In this document: in pieces, positions 46,814 to 56,272 of the stretch
Numbering within the stretch: the stretch's first letter is position 1
Layout: the number at the start of each line of letters is the position of its first letter
Assembly: GCF_000153165.2 (NCBI RefSeq)
Contig: NC_014472.1
Coordinates: 3,778,001 to 3,842,000 of the forward strand
Source of the DNA: Maribacter sp. HTCC2170
GTDB taxonomy: Bacteria > Bacteroidota > Bacteroidia > Flavobacteriales > Flavobacteriaceae
Reading direction: 5' to 3'
Length of the DNA stretch: 64,000 bases
The notes under the pieces: model-generated
The model's database searches: none
Told to the model about the DNA's origin: nothing
What the model saw: only the letters and a program-made list of their open reading frames with translations
Made by a program: the position numbers and the translations under genes

Positions 46814-47050
46814 TTATTTTACCAATCCTTGTGCTTTAGCCTCCTTTAAAACAGCTGAAATGCCTTTCTTGTTAATGCTTTTCAATGCCTTTGCAGATAC
46901 CTTAAGGGTTACCCAACGATCTTCTTCAGGAATATAAAAACGTTTTTTGGAAAGATTTACATTAAATCTTCTTCTTGTCTTATTGATAGAAAACGAAACG
47001 TTGTTTCCGAACATCGCTCTCTTTCCCGTAATTTCACAAACTTTTGACAT
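46814..47050 (-). CDS. rpmB: 50S ribosomal protein L28
   Basis: A 78-residue basic protein matching L28 (MSKVCEITGKRAMFGNNVS, KTRRRFNVNLSKKRFY). First gene of the rpmB-rpmG-DUF4295-ftsY cluster. A close match to the consensus promoter lies 30 nt upstream. Confidence 0.96.
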   Translation of the reverse strand: MSKVCEITGKRAMFGNNVSFSINKTRRRFNVNLSKKRFYIPEEDRWVTLKVSAKALKSINKKGISAVLKEAKAQGLVK

Positions 47051-47080
47051 TGCGCCTAATTTTTCATTTTAAACAGGCTG

Positions 47081-47112
47081 CAAATTTAATTCATTTTTAT
47101 TGGACGGACAAA
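47081..47112 (-). promoter_or_regulatory. Consensus promoter of the rpmB operon
   Basis: Minus strand: TTTG (47109-47112), 20 bp, then TAAATTTG (47081-47088). This matches the Bacteroidota primary sigma consensus TTTG-N19/20-TAnnTTTG exactly and lies 30 nt before the rpmB ATG. It is the best promoter in the window. Confidence 0.7.
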
Positions 47113-47120
47113 ATTCTATC

Positions 47121-48368
47121 TCAGATTTTTACGATTTCTTTTTGAAGCAACTCAAACGCCTTATTTACAGTCTTTTGCACTACCCTTACCCGATGATTTC
47201 CCATCATAAATTTGTTCACAAACACCTTCTCGGGGGTGGCAATTGCAATATAGACCGTGCCTATTTCAGCATCTGAATCACCTTTTGTTGGCCCTGCATT
47301 ACCTGTTGTGGCAACTGCAAAATCGGTATTCATAAGTTTTTTCACATTAAGAGCCATTGCCTCCGCGACCTCAGCACTAACGACTGTATACTTGTTTATC
47401 ATTGCAGTAGAAACTCCCAAAACATCTACTTTTATTTCTGTGGCATAACTCACAATACTTCCTTTGAAATAGGCCGAAGCCCCTGATAAGGCAGTTATCT
47501 TCTGGGCAATTTTACCTCCAGTGCAACTTTCGGCAGTTGCTAATGTCATTTTCTTTGCTGTAAACGATTTTGCAACCAACTCTTCTAATGACTCATCATT
47601 TTCATAACCATAAATCAAATCCCCAATTAATGGTTGCAACTTTTGTATTTCTGTCTCAACTGAATCATGCAGTACTTTTCTATCGGGTCCTTTTGCTGTT
47701 AATCGTAATCTCACTTTGCCCAAATTAGGCAGATACGCCAGTTTAATAAACTTTGGCAAATTATCTTCCCATTCCTCGATTTTTGCAGCAATTGCACTTT
47801 CCCCTAAACCATAAGTAATCAAAGTTTTGTGAAGAATATGGGGTCGGTCAAAATCCTTGATTATTTTAGGAATAACCATATTGCTGATCAATGCCTTCAT
47901 TTCAAAAGGAACACCGGGAAGCGATATAAAAACCACATCATCAGATTTCATCCACATACCAGGCGCTGTACCATTGGCATTATGTAATACTGTTGCCCTT
48001 GAAGGGACCATAGCTTGTTGTCTATTGACTTCAGAAATTGGTGTAGAAGTAAAGGTGGAAAACAACTGTTCTATATGCTGTAGCACCTCTTCATTTTTCA
48101 CCAAGGCATCATTCAAAAACTCACAAAACGTGTGTTTGGTTATATCATCTTTTGTCGGCCCAAGACCTCCGGTGACAATTACAATGTTAGCTCGTGATTT
48201 AGCTTCGTTTAAAGCCGTAAGAATATGGTCATGTTCATCTTGAATCGATGTTATTTGATGAACCGATATACCTATTTTGTTTAGCTCTTTGGCAATAAAG
48301 GTAGAATTAGTATCAACGATTTGACCAATGAGAATTTCATCGCCAATAGTGATGATTTCGGCAAACAT
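47121..48368 (-). CDS. cinA: CinA family nicotinamide-nucleotide amidohydrolase
   Basis: A 415-residue two-domain protein. The N-terminal MoaB/MogA-like domain has EIITIGDEILIGQIVDTN and VTGGLGPTKDD; the C-terminal PncC-like deamidase domain has ATAESCTGGKIAQKIT and TTGNAGPTKGDSDAEIG. Known members recycle NMN or ADP-ribose-type metabolites, and the name comes from its link with competence in some bacteria. Its ATG overlaps the stop of the Hpt gene by one base. Confidence 0.94.
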   Translation of the reverse strand: MFAEIITIGDEILIGQIVDTNSTFIAKELNKIGISVHQITSIQDEHDHILTALNEAKSRANIVIVTGGLGPTKDDITKHTFCEFLNDALVKNEEVLQHIEQLFSTFTSTPISEVNRQQAMVPSRATVLHNANGTAPGMWMKSDDVVFISLPGVPFEMKALISNMVIPKIIKDFDRPHILHKTLITYGLGESAIAAKIEEWEDNLPKFIKLAYLPNLGKVRLRLTAKGPDRKVLHDSVETEIQKLQPLIGDLIYGYENDESLEELVAKSFTAKKMTLATAESCTGGKIAQKITALSGASAYFKGSIVSYATEIKVDVLGVSTAMINKYTVVSAEVAEAMALNVKKLMNTDFAVATTGNAGPTKGDSDAEIGTVYIAIATPEKVFVNKFMMGNHRVRVVQKTVNKAFELLQKEIVKI

Positions 48369-48706
48369 TATAGATTAAAATCCTTTTTGAGCTCAGAAAC
48401 AACTTGATGAATATCCTTTTTTAATACAGGGAAAACTGCCTGAATCTCATTCATATTAGCTTCATTTTTTCCTAAAGTTTCTATTTGAAGTGCAACTGCT
48501 CGCGTTTGTTCCATTCCCAATAAATCTACATTAGGCTTTATTTTATGTGCGAGTTGATATACCTGTTCATAATTTTGCTGACCTAAAGCAGCCTCAAGAC
48601 CTTCCAGATCCTGTGGCACTTCATCCAAAAAAACAGAAATTACAGAATTGATGAAATCCATATCACCTTCCGCCATTTCATTTATTTTATCAAGATTGTA
48701 AATCAT
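48368..48706 (-). CDS. Histidine phosphotransfer (Hpt) domain protein
   Basis: A 112-residue single-domain protein with the Hpt pattern: a four-helix bundle and the phospho-acceptor histidine H54 in YQLAHKIKPNVDLLGM. It would relay phosphate between a hybrid kinase and a response regulator, neither of which is in the window. Both ends overlap the neighbouring genes (FAH upstream, cinA downstream) by one base, so it is translationally coupled in an operon with no obvious signalling partner. Confidence 0.85.
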   Translation of the reverse strand: MIYNLDKINEMAEGDMDFINSVISVFLDEVPQDLEGLEAALGQQNYEQVYQLAHKIKPNVDLLGMEQTRAVALQIETLGKNEANMNEIQAVFPVLKKDIHQVVSELKKDFNL

Positions 48707-49317
48707 TATTTTATTTTTAACGAAAAGAGCTCCTGCCCTTCTAACTGACCCGAAAGGTAATCATTTGCAGCAATCTTACCAACACCAGCTGGAGTTCCTG
48801 TAAATATTATATCACCCTTTTTTAATGTGAAGTATTTTGAAACATAAGCAATTAGCTCATCTATTTTCCAAAGCATTAAACCTGTATTTCCTTTTTGAAC
48901 TGGTTTGTTATTCTTTATTAGACTAAAGTTAAGATTGTTCAGATCTTCAAATTGCAATTTTGACAACCATTTACCAACTACGGCCGAACCGTCAAAACCT
49001 TTTGCTTTTTCCCAGGGCAGACCTTTTTGCTTTAATTCTGATTGTAAGTCGCGAGCTGTAAAATCAATTCCTAAACCTACCTCCTCATAATACTTATGCG
49101 CAAAACGCTCATCAACATGTTTACCTACCTTGCAGATTTTTACCAAGACTTCCACTTCATAATGAACATCCTCACTAAACTCTGGAATATAAAAATTTTG
49201 CTCTTTGGGGAGTATGGCAGAATCCGGTTTTATGAATACAACAGGTTCATCGGGACGTTCGTTTGAAAGCTCTTTTATATGGTCTGTATAATTCCTGCCT
49301 ACGCAAATAATTTTCAT
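48706..49317 (-). CDS. Fumarylacetoacetate hydrolase-family protein
   Basis: A 203-residue member of the FAH superfamily. The metal-binding residues appear as the EVEVLVKI Glu pair (HYEVEVLVKICKVG) and the following GIDFTARDLQ, then KGFDGSAVVG and IFTGTPAGVG. Known relatives are acylpyruvases, oxaloacetate decarboxylases or keto-diacid hydrolases. The length fits the acylpyruvate hydrolase subgroup. Between the surface protein upstream and Hpt downstream in the operon. Confidence 0.9.
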   Translation of the reverse strand: MKIICVGRNYTDHIKELSNERPDEPVVFIKPDSAILPKEQNFYIPEFSEDVHYEVEVLVKICKVGKHVDERFAHKYYEEVGLGIDFTARDLQSELKQKGLPWEKAKGFDGSAVVGKWLSKLQFEDLNNLNFSLIKNNKPVQKGNTGLMLWKIDELIAYVSKYFTLKKGDIIFTGTPAGVGKIAANDYLSGQLEGQELFSLKIK

Positions 49318-49320
49318 TTT

Positions 49321-50232
49321 TTAATCTTTTGATATTTTTAGACTTATTGCCGGTACCAAGTATTTTAAATTATCCCTGGATCTAACTTTAAAGTCAGTCC
49401 ACTCCCCCATTCCATAAACCATCGCCTTAAAGTTTTGATTCTTGTTGTACACCGCACCAAAGGTAGGGGCGAATCTATCCTCTATTACTTTCTTTTTGGT
49501 TAGTTGGTGTTCATACGAATTCTTATACCAATTATAGGGGACAAACAACCACTCCACTCCAATATATATGCCATCTTTGGGTATTTTAAGATGCAGAGCA
49601 CTTAAATCAATTGACACAAACGCTTCTTTAACTTCTGATTCAAGGACTATACTTTTCCTAAGAAGATCCTTATCTGGTTTTTTTGAATTGGAATCAACAC
49701 CATAAAAACGAAGTCTGAATTTAGCTGAAGGTCTTTTGAAATCCTTGTTCTTTTGAAAAAAAACTGTCACCTTCTCCACAAACTTATCCTGTGCCCCAAT
49801 ATTTGGAAAATATAACGCCATGATCCAAGGTGTAGCTGAAGATGAAAAACCACTTGTAAGATCATAACTTCCAATCGGATTGAGTACTGTTGAGTTGCCC
49901 GAAGAACCTGATACCACAACCTCTTCCAACTCAAATGACTCAGCCACCATTTCAAATCGTTTGGATTTAAAAACAGTCTTCGCACTTACAATGGTATCTT
50001 TAAAACCCAAGGAAGAAATATGTACTTGTTTTTCTAAATATGGTGTGTGAATATCTAAATAAAAATGACCTTTTTCATCAGTTGAAGTACCTTTCAAGGT
50101 GTTCAAAAAACTAAGATTCACATAAGGAATGGGGGTTTTTGTTTTATGGTCATATACATGACCTTCAAAAAGAACCTCCTGAGCCGCTGAATTAATGGCA
50201 ATAAATGAAAAAAATAGAACTAAGAATCGCAT
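49321..50232 (-). CDS. Carboxypeptidase-regulatory-domain surface protein
   Basis: A 303-residue secreted protein: signal peptide (cleavage after SAAQ) and a CarboxypepD_reg-like domain (residues about 20-105; FEGHVYDHKTKTPIPYVNLS, DEKGHFYLDI). The remaining 200 residues are beta-rich and unrecognised. Proteins of this kind are usual in Bacteroidota and often sit in the outer membrane or periplasm; function unknown. The start ATG directly follows the TGA of the exonuclease gene, so the two are coupled. Confidence 0.8.
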   Translation of the reverse strand: MRFLVLFFSFIAINSAAQEVLFEGHVYDHKTKTPIPYVNLSFLNTLKGTSTDEKGHFYLDIHTPYLEKQVHISSLGFKDTIVSAKTVFKSKRFEMVAESFELEEVVVSGSSGNSTVLNPIGSYDLTSGFSSSATPWIMALYFPNIGAQDKFVEKVTVFFQKNKDFKRPSAKFRLRFYGVDSNSKKPDKDLLRKSIVLESEVKEAFVSIDLSALHLKIPKDGIYIGVEWLFVPYNWYKNSYEHQLTKKKVIEDRFAPTFGAVYNKNQNFKAMVYGMGEWTDFKVRSRDNLKYLVPAISLKISKD

Positions 50233-51009
50233 TCAACCAAGCTTATTGTTCAATCTGCTTAATTTAATCTGTGTCAATACTTTCTTTGTGTACAGTGGGA
50301 AATCTGCATTCAAAATCCAGCCAAAATATCCTGGCTCCTTGTCCAACACATCCAAAACCTTCTTTCCATTATGCTTGCCAAAGGCAAAAACCTCTTCCTC
50401 ATTATCATCCATGGCGATAAAACCAGCAAAATCAACCAATTTTTTATGTGTTGAAAACTCTGCCAATTTTTTCACATTGTTTTCTAACTCTGGATAACGA
50501 TCTAATTGGGAAAGTAAAACCTCATAAGTCGCATTTGTGTCTGCTTCTGCACTATGCGCATCGGTCAAATCCTTATCGCAGTAAAACTTATAGGCAGCTT
50601 CCAATGTTCTCTTTTCCATCTTATGAAAAATGGTCTGAACATCCACAGAAACCATATTCTTCATATCAAAATCAACATCGGCGCGCAACATCTCCTCGGC
50701 CAGTAGCGGAATATCGAAACGATTGGAATTGAATCCTCCGAGATCACAATCCTTGATCATTAGATAAACCTCTTTTGAAAGTTCTTTGAACGTTGGTTCA
50801 TTTGCCACTTTTTCATTTGAAATCCCATGAATTGCAATCACTTCTGCCGGAATATCCTTTTCTGGATTCACAAGCCATGTCTTGCTTTCCTTGTTTCCGT
50901 TCGGAAATACTTTTAAGATTGATATTTCAACAATCCGATCGTGAGCAACATTGGTACCTGTGGTTTCCAAATCAAAAAAACAAATAGGTCTAGTCAACTT
51001 TAACTCCAT
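50233..51009 (-). CDS. DnaQ-like 3'-5' exonuclease
   Basis: A 258-residue DEDDh exonuclease: D13 and E15 in FFDLETTGTN, an Asp in NSNRFDIPLLAEE, and HSAEADTNATYEVL with the DEDDh histidine-aspartate pair. Related to the epsilon subunit of DNA polymerase III, RNase T and stand-alone exonucleases. The C-terminal 70 residues (FGKHNGKKVLDVLDKEPGYFGW) contain a DUF3820-like QxG...LP-type segment that is often fused to such exonucleases. Proofreading partner or free nuclease cannot be decided. Confidence 0.9.
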   Translation of the reverse strand: MELKLTRPICFFDLETTGTNVAHDRIVEISILKVFPNGNKESKTWLVNPEKDIPAEVIAIHGISNEKVANEPTFKELSKEVYLMIKDCDLGGFNSNRFDIPLLAEEMLRADVDFDMKNMVSVDVQTIFHKMEKRTLEAAYKFYCDKDLTDAHSAEADTNATYEVLLSQLDRYPELENNVKKLAEFSTHKKLVDFAGFIAMDDNEEEVFAFGKHNGKKVLDVLDKEPGYFGWILNADFPLYTKKVLTQIKLSRLNNKLG

Positions 51010-51026
51010 TATTCATAAGGTTTGAG

Positions 51027-51034
51027 CAAAGATA
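51027..51034 (-). promoter_or_regulatory. -7 promoter element for the exonuclease operon
   Basis: The minus strand reads TATCTTTG, an exact TAnnTTTG match, 17 nt before the ATG at 51009. No strong -33 element is visible. Confidence 0.35.
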
Positions 51035-51110
51035 ACTTATGATTAGTTTCCACAGCATGAATAATCCTATTTATTACATTCAAGAACATGAACAAAAGCT
51101 CTTATGACAA

Positions 51111-52364
51111 TTATAACCGCGTATTGATTATGTTATTAAAAGCAGAGCCAAAAGTGTAACTAACACCAACCCTAAAACCTGTTTCAAAGTCGGTAGCGAT
51201 TTGTTTTTGTTGAAGTAAAACATCCTCAAGTGATGCCGAACCGGCGGGAAGGTTAATCTGGTCACGAATTAATTGAAGTGAACCAGAAAATCTTACTGCC
51301 ATTCCCTTAAACACCCTCACGGAAACACTCCCATTGAATTGCACCCGATTTTTCGAAAAATCATTAAGAAATGTAGACGTACGTAGTCGTGAATATAAAT
51401 TACCCCAAGGTTGTCTAAATCTTGTCTGTATGTCCAATGAATGATTGAAAATAGTTTCTTCTTCCTGGCCAAAAATTGTGGTTTCTATATAATCATTATG
51501 TGCATAACCAATTTTATAGGCAAAAACAATTTCTCGGCGTAAAACCTCTCGGTAAGGGAAAATGTTGTATTCAATTGCGGGTGTAAAACTTGTTGCCAAG
51601 TTTATATTGGTATACGTATCATGTCTGGCACCCGCGAACACACCTAAGGACCAGTGATCAGACAAACTACGAACTACACTCCCATAACCAAAATACCTTT
51701 CGCGTTTACTTGTGAATTCTTCATTGTCCCGTATGTATTTGTTATTTGCCAGGTTCATTTGTAAATCGACCCGCACACGCCACTTTTCAGTTACCTTATC
51801 ACTTTCAAACCCTACTTCATATTCAAATTCCTTTCTACTTGCCTCCTTGTCCAATTCGGCTTCACCGTAAACCTCGAAAATCCAATTGTTCCATGGGTCA
51901 TCAAAGTCAATGTCCTGCCTTTCGGCTAACCCAGAATCTGAAATTTTGTAAACAATACTATCGGCCAAATCAGACTCCATCACATATTTTAAAAGACCCT
52001 TTTTCACCGTTGACAATAAGCCTTTACGCACTTCATCCGAAGTCATGTTCATGTTCGAGTCGAACGATTGCTCATCCTTAATTTCCTGATATACCCCACT
52101 ACCATTGAACACAAGTTTATATGTTCTTCCGCCACTTCCGTTTGCTATATCATAAATCATTAAAATAACATTCGCCAATTTTTGATCCCGAACGTGATTA
52201 ACAAAATTGATTTCTTGCCGTAGATAACTCTTTTCGCAACGACAGTCTATAAAAAGTTTAATGGATTCCTTATTCGTGGGTTTTTCTTGTGAATAAAATG
52301 GAATTATAGTCAAAAACACTAAGAAAAACAGGAGATTCCTTGTAATTACAAGGTTACGAATCAT
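51111..52364 (-). CDS. Probable outer-membrane beta-barrel protein, unknown family
   Basis: A 417-residue secreted protein (signal peptide about residues 1-26, cleavage near PFYSQ). The first 150 residues are mixed alpha/beta and I do not recognise them (IDCRCEKSYLRQEINFV, LVFNGSGVYQEI). From about residue 170 to the end, alternating strands of polar and hydrophobic residues ending VGVSYTFGSAFNNIINTRL look like an outer-membrane barrel. Function unknown. A perfect 16-bp palindrome lies just before the start codon. Nothing else is seen in the 166-nt gap to the E2 gene. Confidence 0.65.
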   Translation of the reverse strand: MIRNLVITRNLLFFLVFLTIIPFYSQEKPTNKESIKLFIDCRCEKSYLRQEINFVNHVRDQKLANVILMIYDIANGSGGRTYKLVFNGSGVYQEIKDEQSFDSNMNMTSDEVRKGLLSTVKKGLLKYVMESDLADSIVYKISDSGLAERQDIDFDDPWNNWIFEVYGEAELDKEASRKEFEYEVGFESDKVTEKWRVRVDLQMNLANNKYIRDNEEFTSKRERYFGYGSVVRSLSDHWSLGVFAGARHDTYTNINLATSFTPAIEYNIFPYREVLRREIVFAYKIGYAHNDYIETTIFGQEEETIFNHSLDIQTRFRQPWGNLYSRLRTSTFLNDFSKNRVQFNGSVSVRVFKGMAVRFSGSLQLIRDQINLPAGSASLEDVLLQQKQIATDFETGFRVGVSYTFGSAFNNIINTRL

Positions 52365-52377
52365 ACTAAAAGTTTAG

Positions 52378-52393
52378 GTTGGTTTAAACCAAC
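52378..52393 (-). promoter_or_regulatory. 16-bp perfect palindrome upstream of the beta-barrel gene
   Basis: GTTGGTTTAAACCAAC is its own reverse complement and sits 14-29 nt before the ATG at 52364, in the promoter/leader region. An operator or a leader hairpin is possible. Confidence 0.5.
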
Positions 52394-52530
52394 AAATATA
52401 ATCTGACCGCTTCAAGAAAAGAAAGTACTGCGATAAATAACACAGATAGAACGACCAATGTGATTTAGTATGTCGAAAAAATAGATTTCGCTAGCTTTTT
52501 ATTTTACTATAGGCTAATTCAAAGAGTTTG

Positions 52531-53877
52531 CTAAACTTCTCTATTAATATCCCACGCCTCAAGATAATCGGCCACCGCTTTTGCAAACATACTGCCTAAA
52601 GCACCATTAACAACCCTATGGTCATAACTATGAGAGATATACATTTTACTCCGAATACCAATAAAATCGCCTTCATTTGTTTCAATCACAGAAGGAATCT
52701 TTCGAATTGCCCCAAGTGCAAGAATACCTACTTGAGGTTGATTGATGATGGGGGTTCCAAAAACACTCCCAAACGTACCCACATTGGTCACGGTATATGT
52801 ACCATCCTGTACTTCATCAGGTTTCAGCTGATTGTTTCTTGACCTGTTAGCCAAATCATTCACAACCTTTGCCATTCCGACCAAGTTTAATTGATCTGCA
52901 TTTTTAATAACAGGAACAATCAAATTACCATCGGGCAATGCAGCGGCCATTCCTATATTTATGTTTTTCTTTTTAATAACGGCATCCCCATCAACCGAAA
53001 TGTTCATCATGGGATACTTTTTCAAAGCCTTAGCCACCGCCTCCATGAAAATTGGGGTAAAAGTTAATTTCTCTCCCTCAGTCTTAAAGAAAGAATCCTT
53101 CATCTTATTTCTCCAATTCACAATATTGGTTACGTCAACCTCAATAAAACTTTGAACGTGAGCCGAGGTAGAAATACTATTTACCATATGCTTGGCAATT
53201 AATTTGCCCATTCTGGTCATTTCTATCACCTCATCGCCAACTGTTGCTGATATCGTGGATACTGGTTTTTGCTCTACAGGGGTTTCAATTTTAGGTTCGG
53301 AAATTTCAGACTCAAGCTTTTTGGCTGGAGTTGCAACCATCGGGGCAACAGAATTACCCTTCTCTGCTATATATGACAAAATATCGTTCTTAGAGACCCT
53401 ATTGTCTTTTCCTGTTCCTTTTATGCCATCCAACTCAGCTATAGAAATTCCTTCTTTTTTGGCGATATTCCTCACTAGAGGCGAGTAAAACCGTTCGGAT
53501 AGACCAAAATCTTGAGGTGCACTGGCAATTGCCTCCTTTGCTACTTCTACAGTAGAAGTTAGCTCGGCAACTATCTCATCATCAACCTCAATTTCTTCAA
53601 CCTCAGTGGTTGAATCAACCTCGTCTGTGGCTTCTCCTTCCATCTCGATAATGGCCACTGTATCGCCAACCTTTACAACATCATCAACTTCAAAAAGCCT
53701 TTCAAGCAAAACCCCTTCAACTTCACTCGGGACCTCAGAATCAACCTTATCTGTGGCTATTTCAAAAACAGCTTCATCCATTTCAATGGTATCACCAACT
53801 TCTTTTAACCAAGTAGTCAATGTTGCTTCCGCAACACTTTCTCCCATACGTGGCAATTTGAGTTCAAACTTTGACAT
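52531..53877 (-). CDS. 2-oxo acid dehydrogenase E2 (dihydrolipoamide acyltransferase)
   Basis: A 448-residue E2 subunit. One lipoyl domain (K44 in ATDKVDSEVPSEV is the lipoylated lysine), an acidic linker, a peripheral-subunit-binding domain (about residues 125-165; SPLVRNIAKKEGISI) and a C-terminal catalytic domain with the active-site motif HSYDHRVVNGALGS. It could serve branched-chain 2-oxoacid, pyruvate or 2-oxoglutarate dehydrogenase; one lipoyl domain fits several of these. E1 and E3 are not nearby. Confidence 0.93.
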   Translation of the reverse strand: MSKFELKLPRMGESVAEATLTTWLKEVGDTIEMDEAVFEIATDKVDSEVPSEVEGVLLERLFEVDDVVKVGDTVAIIEMEGEATDEVDSTTEVEEIEVDDEIVAELTSTVEVAKEAIASAPQDFGLSERFYSPLVRNIAKKEGISIAELDGIKGTGKDNRVSKNDILSYIAEKGNSVAPMVATPAKKLESEISEPKIETPVEQKPVSTISATVGDEVIEMTRMGKLIAKHMVNSISTSAHVQSFIEVDVTNIVNWRNKMKDSFFKTEGEKLTFTPIFMEAVAKALKKYPMMNISVDGDAVIKKKNINIGMAAALPDGNLIVPVIKNADQLNLVGMAKVVNDLANRSRNNQLKPDEVQDGTYTVTNVGTFGSVFGTPIINQPQVGILALGAIRKIPSVIETNEGDFIGIRSKMYISHSYDHRVVNGALGSMFAKAVADYLEAWDINREV

Positions 53878-53914
53878 ATTGCTAATTTGAATGCTTTTTT
53901 AGTTATACTATTTG

Positions 53915-53922
53915 CAAAATTA
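53915..53922 (-). promoter_or_regulatory. -7 promoter element for the E2 gene
   Basis: The minus strand reads TAATTTTG, an exact TAnnTTTG match, 38 nt before the ATG at 53877. Confidence 0.4.
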
Positions 53923-53959
53923 ATAAAATAACCACCTATTTACTAAATTAATTGCAACT

Positions 53960-54580
53960 CTAGTTTGCTTTAAGAGAACCCTCAAACGGTATTCTATTTA
54001 AAATACTACGACCTAAAGTAACTTCATCTGCATACTCCAATTCATCCCCAATGGCAATCCCACGGGCAATGGTAGAAGTTGCAATATCTAATCCTTGCAG
54101 CTGTTTATAAATGTAAAAATTGGTAGTATCCCCTTCCATGGTCGAACTTAAGGCAAAAATCATTTCTTTTATTTTACCCTCTTTGGCTTTGCTCACTAAT
54201 GATGAGATAGTCAATTCTTGCGGCCCCACACCTTCCATAGGTGATATTTTTCCACCAAGAACATGATAAAGCCCTTTGAATTGTCCTGTATTTTCGATCG
54301 CCATAACATCTCGAATATCCTCTACCACACATACAATACTTTCATCCCTTTTTGGGTTGGCACATATTTCACATAACTCAACATCGGATATATTATGACA
54401 ATTGGCACAGAACTTAACGGTGTTTCTAAGGTCTTGTAACGCTACTGACAACTTCATGGTCTGCTCGGTTGGCTGTTTCAGCAAATGCAACACCAATCGC
54501 AATGCGGTGCGCTTACCTATACCAGGCAATTGAGACATCTCATAAACCGCGTTCTCCAATAGCTTTGATGAAAAATCCAT
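53960..54580 (-). CDS. recR: Recombination protein RecR
   Basis: A 206-residue DNA repair protein of the RecFOR pathway. It has the helix-hairpin-helix segment ([13 protein letters not shown]), the four-cysteine zinc motif ([16 protein letters not shown]), the Toprim domain ([15 protein letters not shown]) and a Walker-B-like end ([10 protein letters not shown]). The start is the ATG at 54580 (MDFSSKLL), because the extra upstream codons begin with GTG and do not match the family. Divergent from the symporter gene by 58 nt. Confidence 0.96.
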   Translation of the reverse strand: MDFSSKLLENAVYEMSQLPGIGKRTALRLVLHLLKQPTEQTMKLSVALQDLRNTVKFCANCHNISDVELCEICANPKRDESIVCVVEDIRDVMAIENTGQFKGLYHVLGGKISPMEGVGPQELTISSLVSKAKEGKIKEMIFALSSTMEGDTTNFYIYKQLQGLDIATSTIARGIAIGDELEYADEVTLGRSILNRIPFEGSLKAN

Positions 54581-54613
54581 AACGACAAAATTACACACTA
54601 TTTTTTCTTTTTG

Positions 54614-54620
54614 TACTTTG
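54614..54620 (+). promoter_or_regulatory. Possible promoter element for the symporter
   Basis: TACTTTG, one base shorter than TAnnTTTG, 18 nt before the chosen ATG at 54639, behind a T-rich stretch. Weak evidence. Confidence 0.3.
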
Positions 54621-54638
54621 CATCTGAAATTTATTTAC

Positions 54639-56096
54639 ATGACAGCCACCCATATTTTGCTCCTTATCGGCGCATATTTTATTTTACTTTTACTGATATC
54701 CTATTTTACTGGGAAAAATGATTCCAATATCGATTTCTTTAAAGCTGGCAAACAGAGTCCCTGGTATTTGGTTGCATTCGGAATGGTTGGTGCCTCGCTC
54801 TCAGGGGTCACGTTTATTTCTGTACCTGGTTGGGTTGACGCCTCTCAATTCAGTTATATGCAGGTGGTTTTTGGGTATTTTCTGGGGTATTTAGTAACTG
54901 CATATGTTTTGCTACCTATATATTATAAGCAAAATGTAACATCGATTTACGAATATTTAGATGACCGATTTGGATTTGTGAGCTATAAAGTTGGCGCTGT
55001 TTCTTTCTTTGTTTCAAGGGTTCTTGGGGCTTCTTTCCGTCTCTTTTTAGTTGCAATTGTGTTGCAGCAATTTGTTTTTGATGCTTGGAACGTTCCTTTT
55101 GAAATTACTGTAACTCTTTCAATCCTATTAATTTGGATTTATACCTTCAGAGGAGGAATTAAAACCATTGTTTGGACAGATACACTACAGACACTATTTA
55201 TGCTTATATCTGTAGGGCTTTCGATCTATTTCATATTAGAAGAATTGAACTGGAGTTTTATGGATTTTATGGCGTCGGAGGAGTTTAGTAAGTACAGCAA
55301 GACCTTGTTCGTTGATGATTTTATGGATAAAAACCATTTGATCAAATCTTTTCTTGGAGGAATGTTCGTCACCATTTGTATGACAGGACTGGACCAAGAT
55401 ATGATGCAGAAGAATCTAACTTGTAAGAATTTAAAAGAGGCCCAGAAGAATATGGTCTCCTTTAGTGTGGTTTTGGTCTTTGTAACTTTTGTTTTTATGC
55501 TTTTGGGAGCACTACTCTTTATCTATGCCGAAAAATTTCAAATTGGTATCCCGCTAATGGATGGTAAGCCAAAAACAGATTTACTATTCCCCGAAATTGC
55601 CTTGAACAGCGGATTGGGGATGACCGTTGCTGTTACTTTTATGCTTGGTCTTATCGCCGCCGCTTATAGTAGTGCAGATAGTGCACTTACTTCATTGACT
55701 ACTTCATTTTGTGTTGACTTTTTAGGGATTGACAAAAAACCAGAAAACAGCAAGAAGAAAATTCGCAAAGCAACACATATAGGCATGAGCTTATTATTGA
55801 TTCTTGTGGTGGTTGCTTTCAAGCATATTTTAGATACCAATGTAATTGACGGTTTATTAAAAGTAGCTTCCTATACTTATGGGCCTTTGTTGGGTCTTTT
55901 TGCCTTTGGTATCTTCACAAAGTTTAAGGTCAAAGACAACTATGTCTGGATTGTGGCCATCCTATCGGTTTCAATAAGTTATATACTGGGGAAATTACCT
56001 CCAGAAAGTATTGGGGGTTATGTTTTTGGTTATGAGCTCCTACCCATAAATGGGTTGATTACATTTGTAGGTTTAATGATTATTCGAAAAAAATAG
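54639..56096 (+). CDS. Sodium:solute symporter family protein
   Basis: A 485-residue membrane protein with about 13 helices of the SSS/SLC5 family. The early helix ([20 protein letters not shown]) and the unwound segment [13 protein letters not shown] are typical of the sodium site. The substrate is not readable; sugars, proline or other solutes are possible. The ATG at 54639 is used because it starts the first helix cleanly; the open frame continues upstream only to a TTG. Divergent from recR and convergent with the CoA-binding gene. Confidence 0.87.
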   Translation: MTATHILLLIGAYFILLLLISYFTGKNDSNIDFFKAGKQSPWYLVAFGMVGASLSGVTFISVPGWVDASQFSYMQVVFGYFLGYLVTAYVLLPIYYKQNVTSIYEYLDDRFGFVSYKVGAVSFFVSRVLGASFRLFLVAIVLQQFVFDAWNVPFEITVTLSILLIWIYTFRGGIKTIVWTDTLQTLFMLISVGLSIYFILEELNWSFMDFMASEEFSKYSKTLFVDDFMDKNHLIKSFLGGMFVTICMTGLDQDMMQKNLTCKNLKEAQKNMVSFSVVLVFVTFVFMLLGALLFIYAEKFQIGIPLMDGKPKTDLLFPEIALNSGLGMTVAVTFMLGLIAAAYSSADSALTSLTTSFCVDFLGIDKKPENSKKKIRKATHIGMSLLLILVVVAFKHILDTNVIDGLLKVASYTYGPLLGLFAFGIFTKFKVKDNYVWIVAILSVSISYILGKLPPESIGGYVFGYELLPINGLITFVGLMIIRKK

Positions 56097-56165
56097 GTAT
56101 AAGACGTATTTGAGGACTCATGTAAAATTTCATACTCATTTATATTACAACTATTAGACTACTTC

Positions 56166-56262
56166 AGGGTAAGATTTACCCTATATCTAAATTGGATATA
56201 TCTCCAACCATGTAGATTCCCATAAAGTCGACAATCTAAGCGATTGTTTAGTTTAAACTAAA
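56166..56262. other. Cluster of three short palindromes in convergent gap
   Basis: Between the symporter and the CoA-binding gene are AGGGTAA-N3-TTACCCT (56166-56182), TTGGA-N6-TCCAA (about 56194-56209) and TTTAGTTTAAACTAAA (56247-56262). They may form weak bidirectional terminators; no GC-rich stem with a T-tract is seen. Confidence 0.4.
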
Positions 56263-56272
56263 TCTGTATCTC

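Noticed and set aside
53960-54598. GTG start at 54598 for recR (six extra residues)
   Set aside because: The extension MCNFVV does not match the RecR family and ATG at 54580 gives the usual N-terminus.
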